The translations under genes and the position numbers were made by a program. DNA of 64,000 bases from Poriferisodalis sp965231925 (GTDB lineage: Bacteria > Actinomycetota > Acidimicrobiia > Acidimicrobiales > Poriferisodalaceae): NCBI GenBank assembly GCA_965231925.1, contig OZ246894.1, forward strand, positions 3,596,001 through 3,660,000, written 5' to 3'. Below are positions 63,997 through 64,000 of the stretch, piece by piece. Numbering within the stretch: position 1 is the first letter of the stretch; every line of letters begins with the position of its first letter. The notes beneath the pieces are model-generated. The model did no database searches and was not told where the DNA came from. It saw nothing but the letters and a program-made list of their open reading frames with translations.

Positions 63997-64000
63997 CGCC

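Overview
The window is high-GC DNA in which most genes have G/C at third codon positions, GTG starts are common, and ATGA stop/start overlaps join neighbouring genes. Several features point to an actinobacterium: the GatCAB amidotransferase, NAD-dependent ligase, ilvBNC order and atpIBEFHAGDC order, and a MurA carrying Asp in place of the catalytic Cys, as in mycobacteria. Within Actinobacteria an acidimicrobial lineage seems most likely to me, but that is inference from general resemblance only. I saw no rRNA, tRNA or CRISPR array.

Bases 1-19,400 form an accessory island. It opens with a gene for a secreted protein whose base composition changes part-way along, followed by a Fic remnant. Then come at least seven toxin-antitoxin-type units: PemK-like toxin with Panacea-type antitoxin (between 184-bp direct repeats), zeta-like kinase with ParD-like protein, DUF433 with a DUF5615-like PIN protein, an MNT-HEPN gene damaged by an IS remnant, HigB/HigA, AbiEi/AbiEii, and a DUF4411-like PIN protein with an XRE-ImmA protein. 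In the middle (10,567-12,604) lies a lower-GC pair of overlooked-looking genes: a predicted PD-(D/E)xK nuclease and an unrecognised 350-aa partner. This is the best candidate for an undescribed system. Two inward-facing 101-bp IS ends (8,608 and 15,725) bracket this part. Three RDD membrane-protein paralogues are interleaved with the AbiE unit.

Bases 19,575-38,800 mix core and defence genes: ilvB-ilvN-ilvC, a secreted sugar dehydrogenase, a MATE pump, a divergent restriction-modification unit (C5 methyltransferase and an HTH-endonuclease fusion sharing a 24-bp palindrome), and gatC-gatA-gatB. Two AlbA_2/Schlafen-type ATP-binding proteins flank the gat genes, one overlapping the gatB stop codon. 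An oversized ligA follows.

Bases 38,900-42,630 hold an AAA/DUF4143 protein and a second R-M unit (C5 methyltransferase plus DUF4928) set between 40-bp direct repeats. From 42,640 to the end the content is mostly core: cysteine desulfurase-mnmA, an SRPBCC-phosphotransferase fusion, meaB, murA, an SRPBCC-MFS fusion, a hydrolase, lhgO, glpX-hisI, an ammonium transporter, and the complete F-type ATP synthase operon on the minus strand. The gene-dense core half has very short spacers, and a GC-rich repeat family lies in the spacers around meaB/murA and inside the mnmA reading frame.
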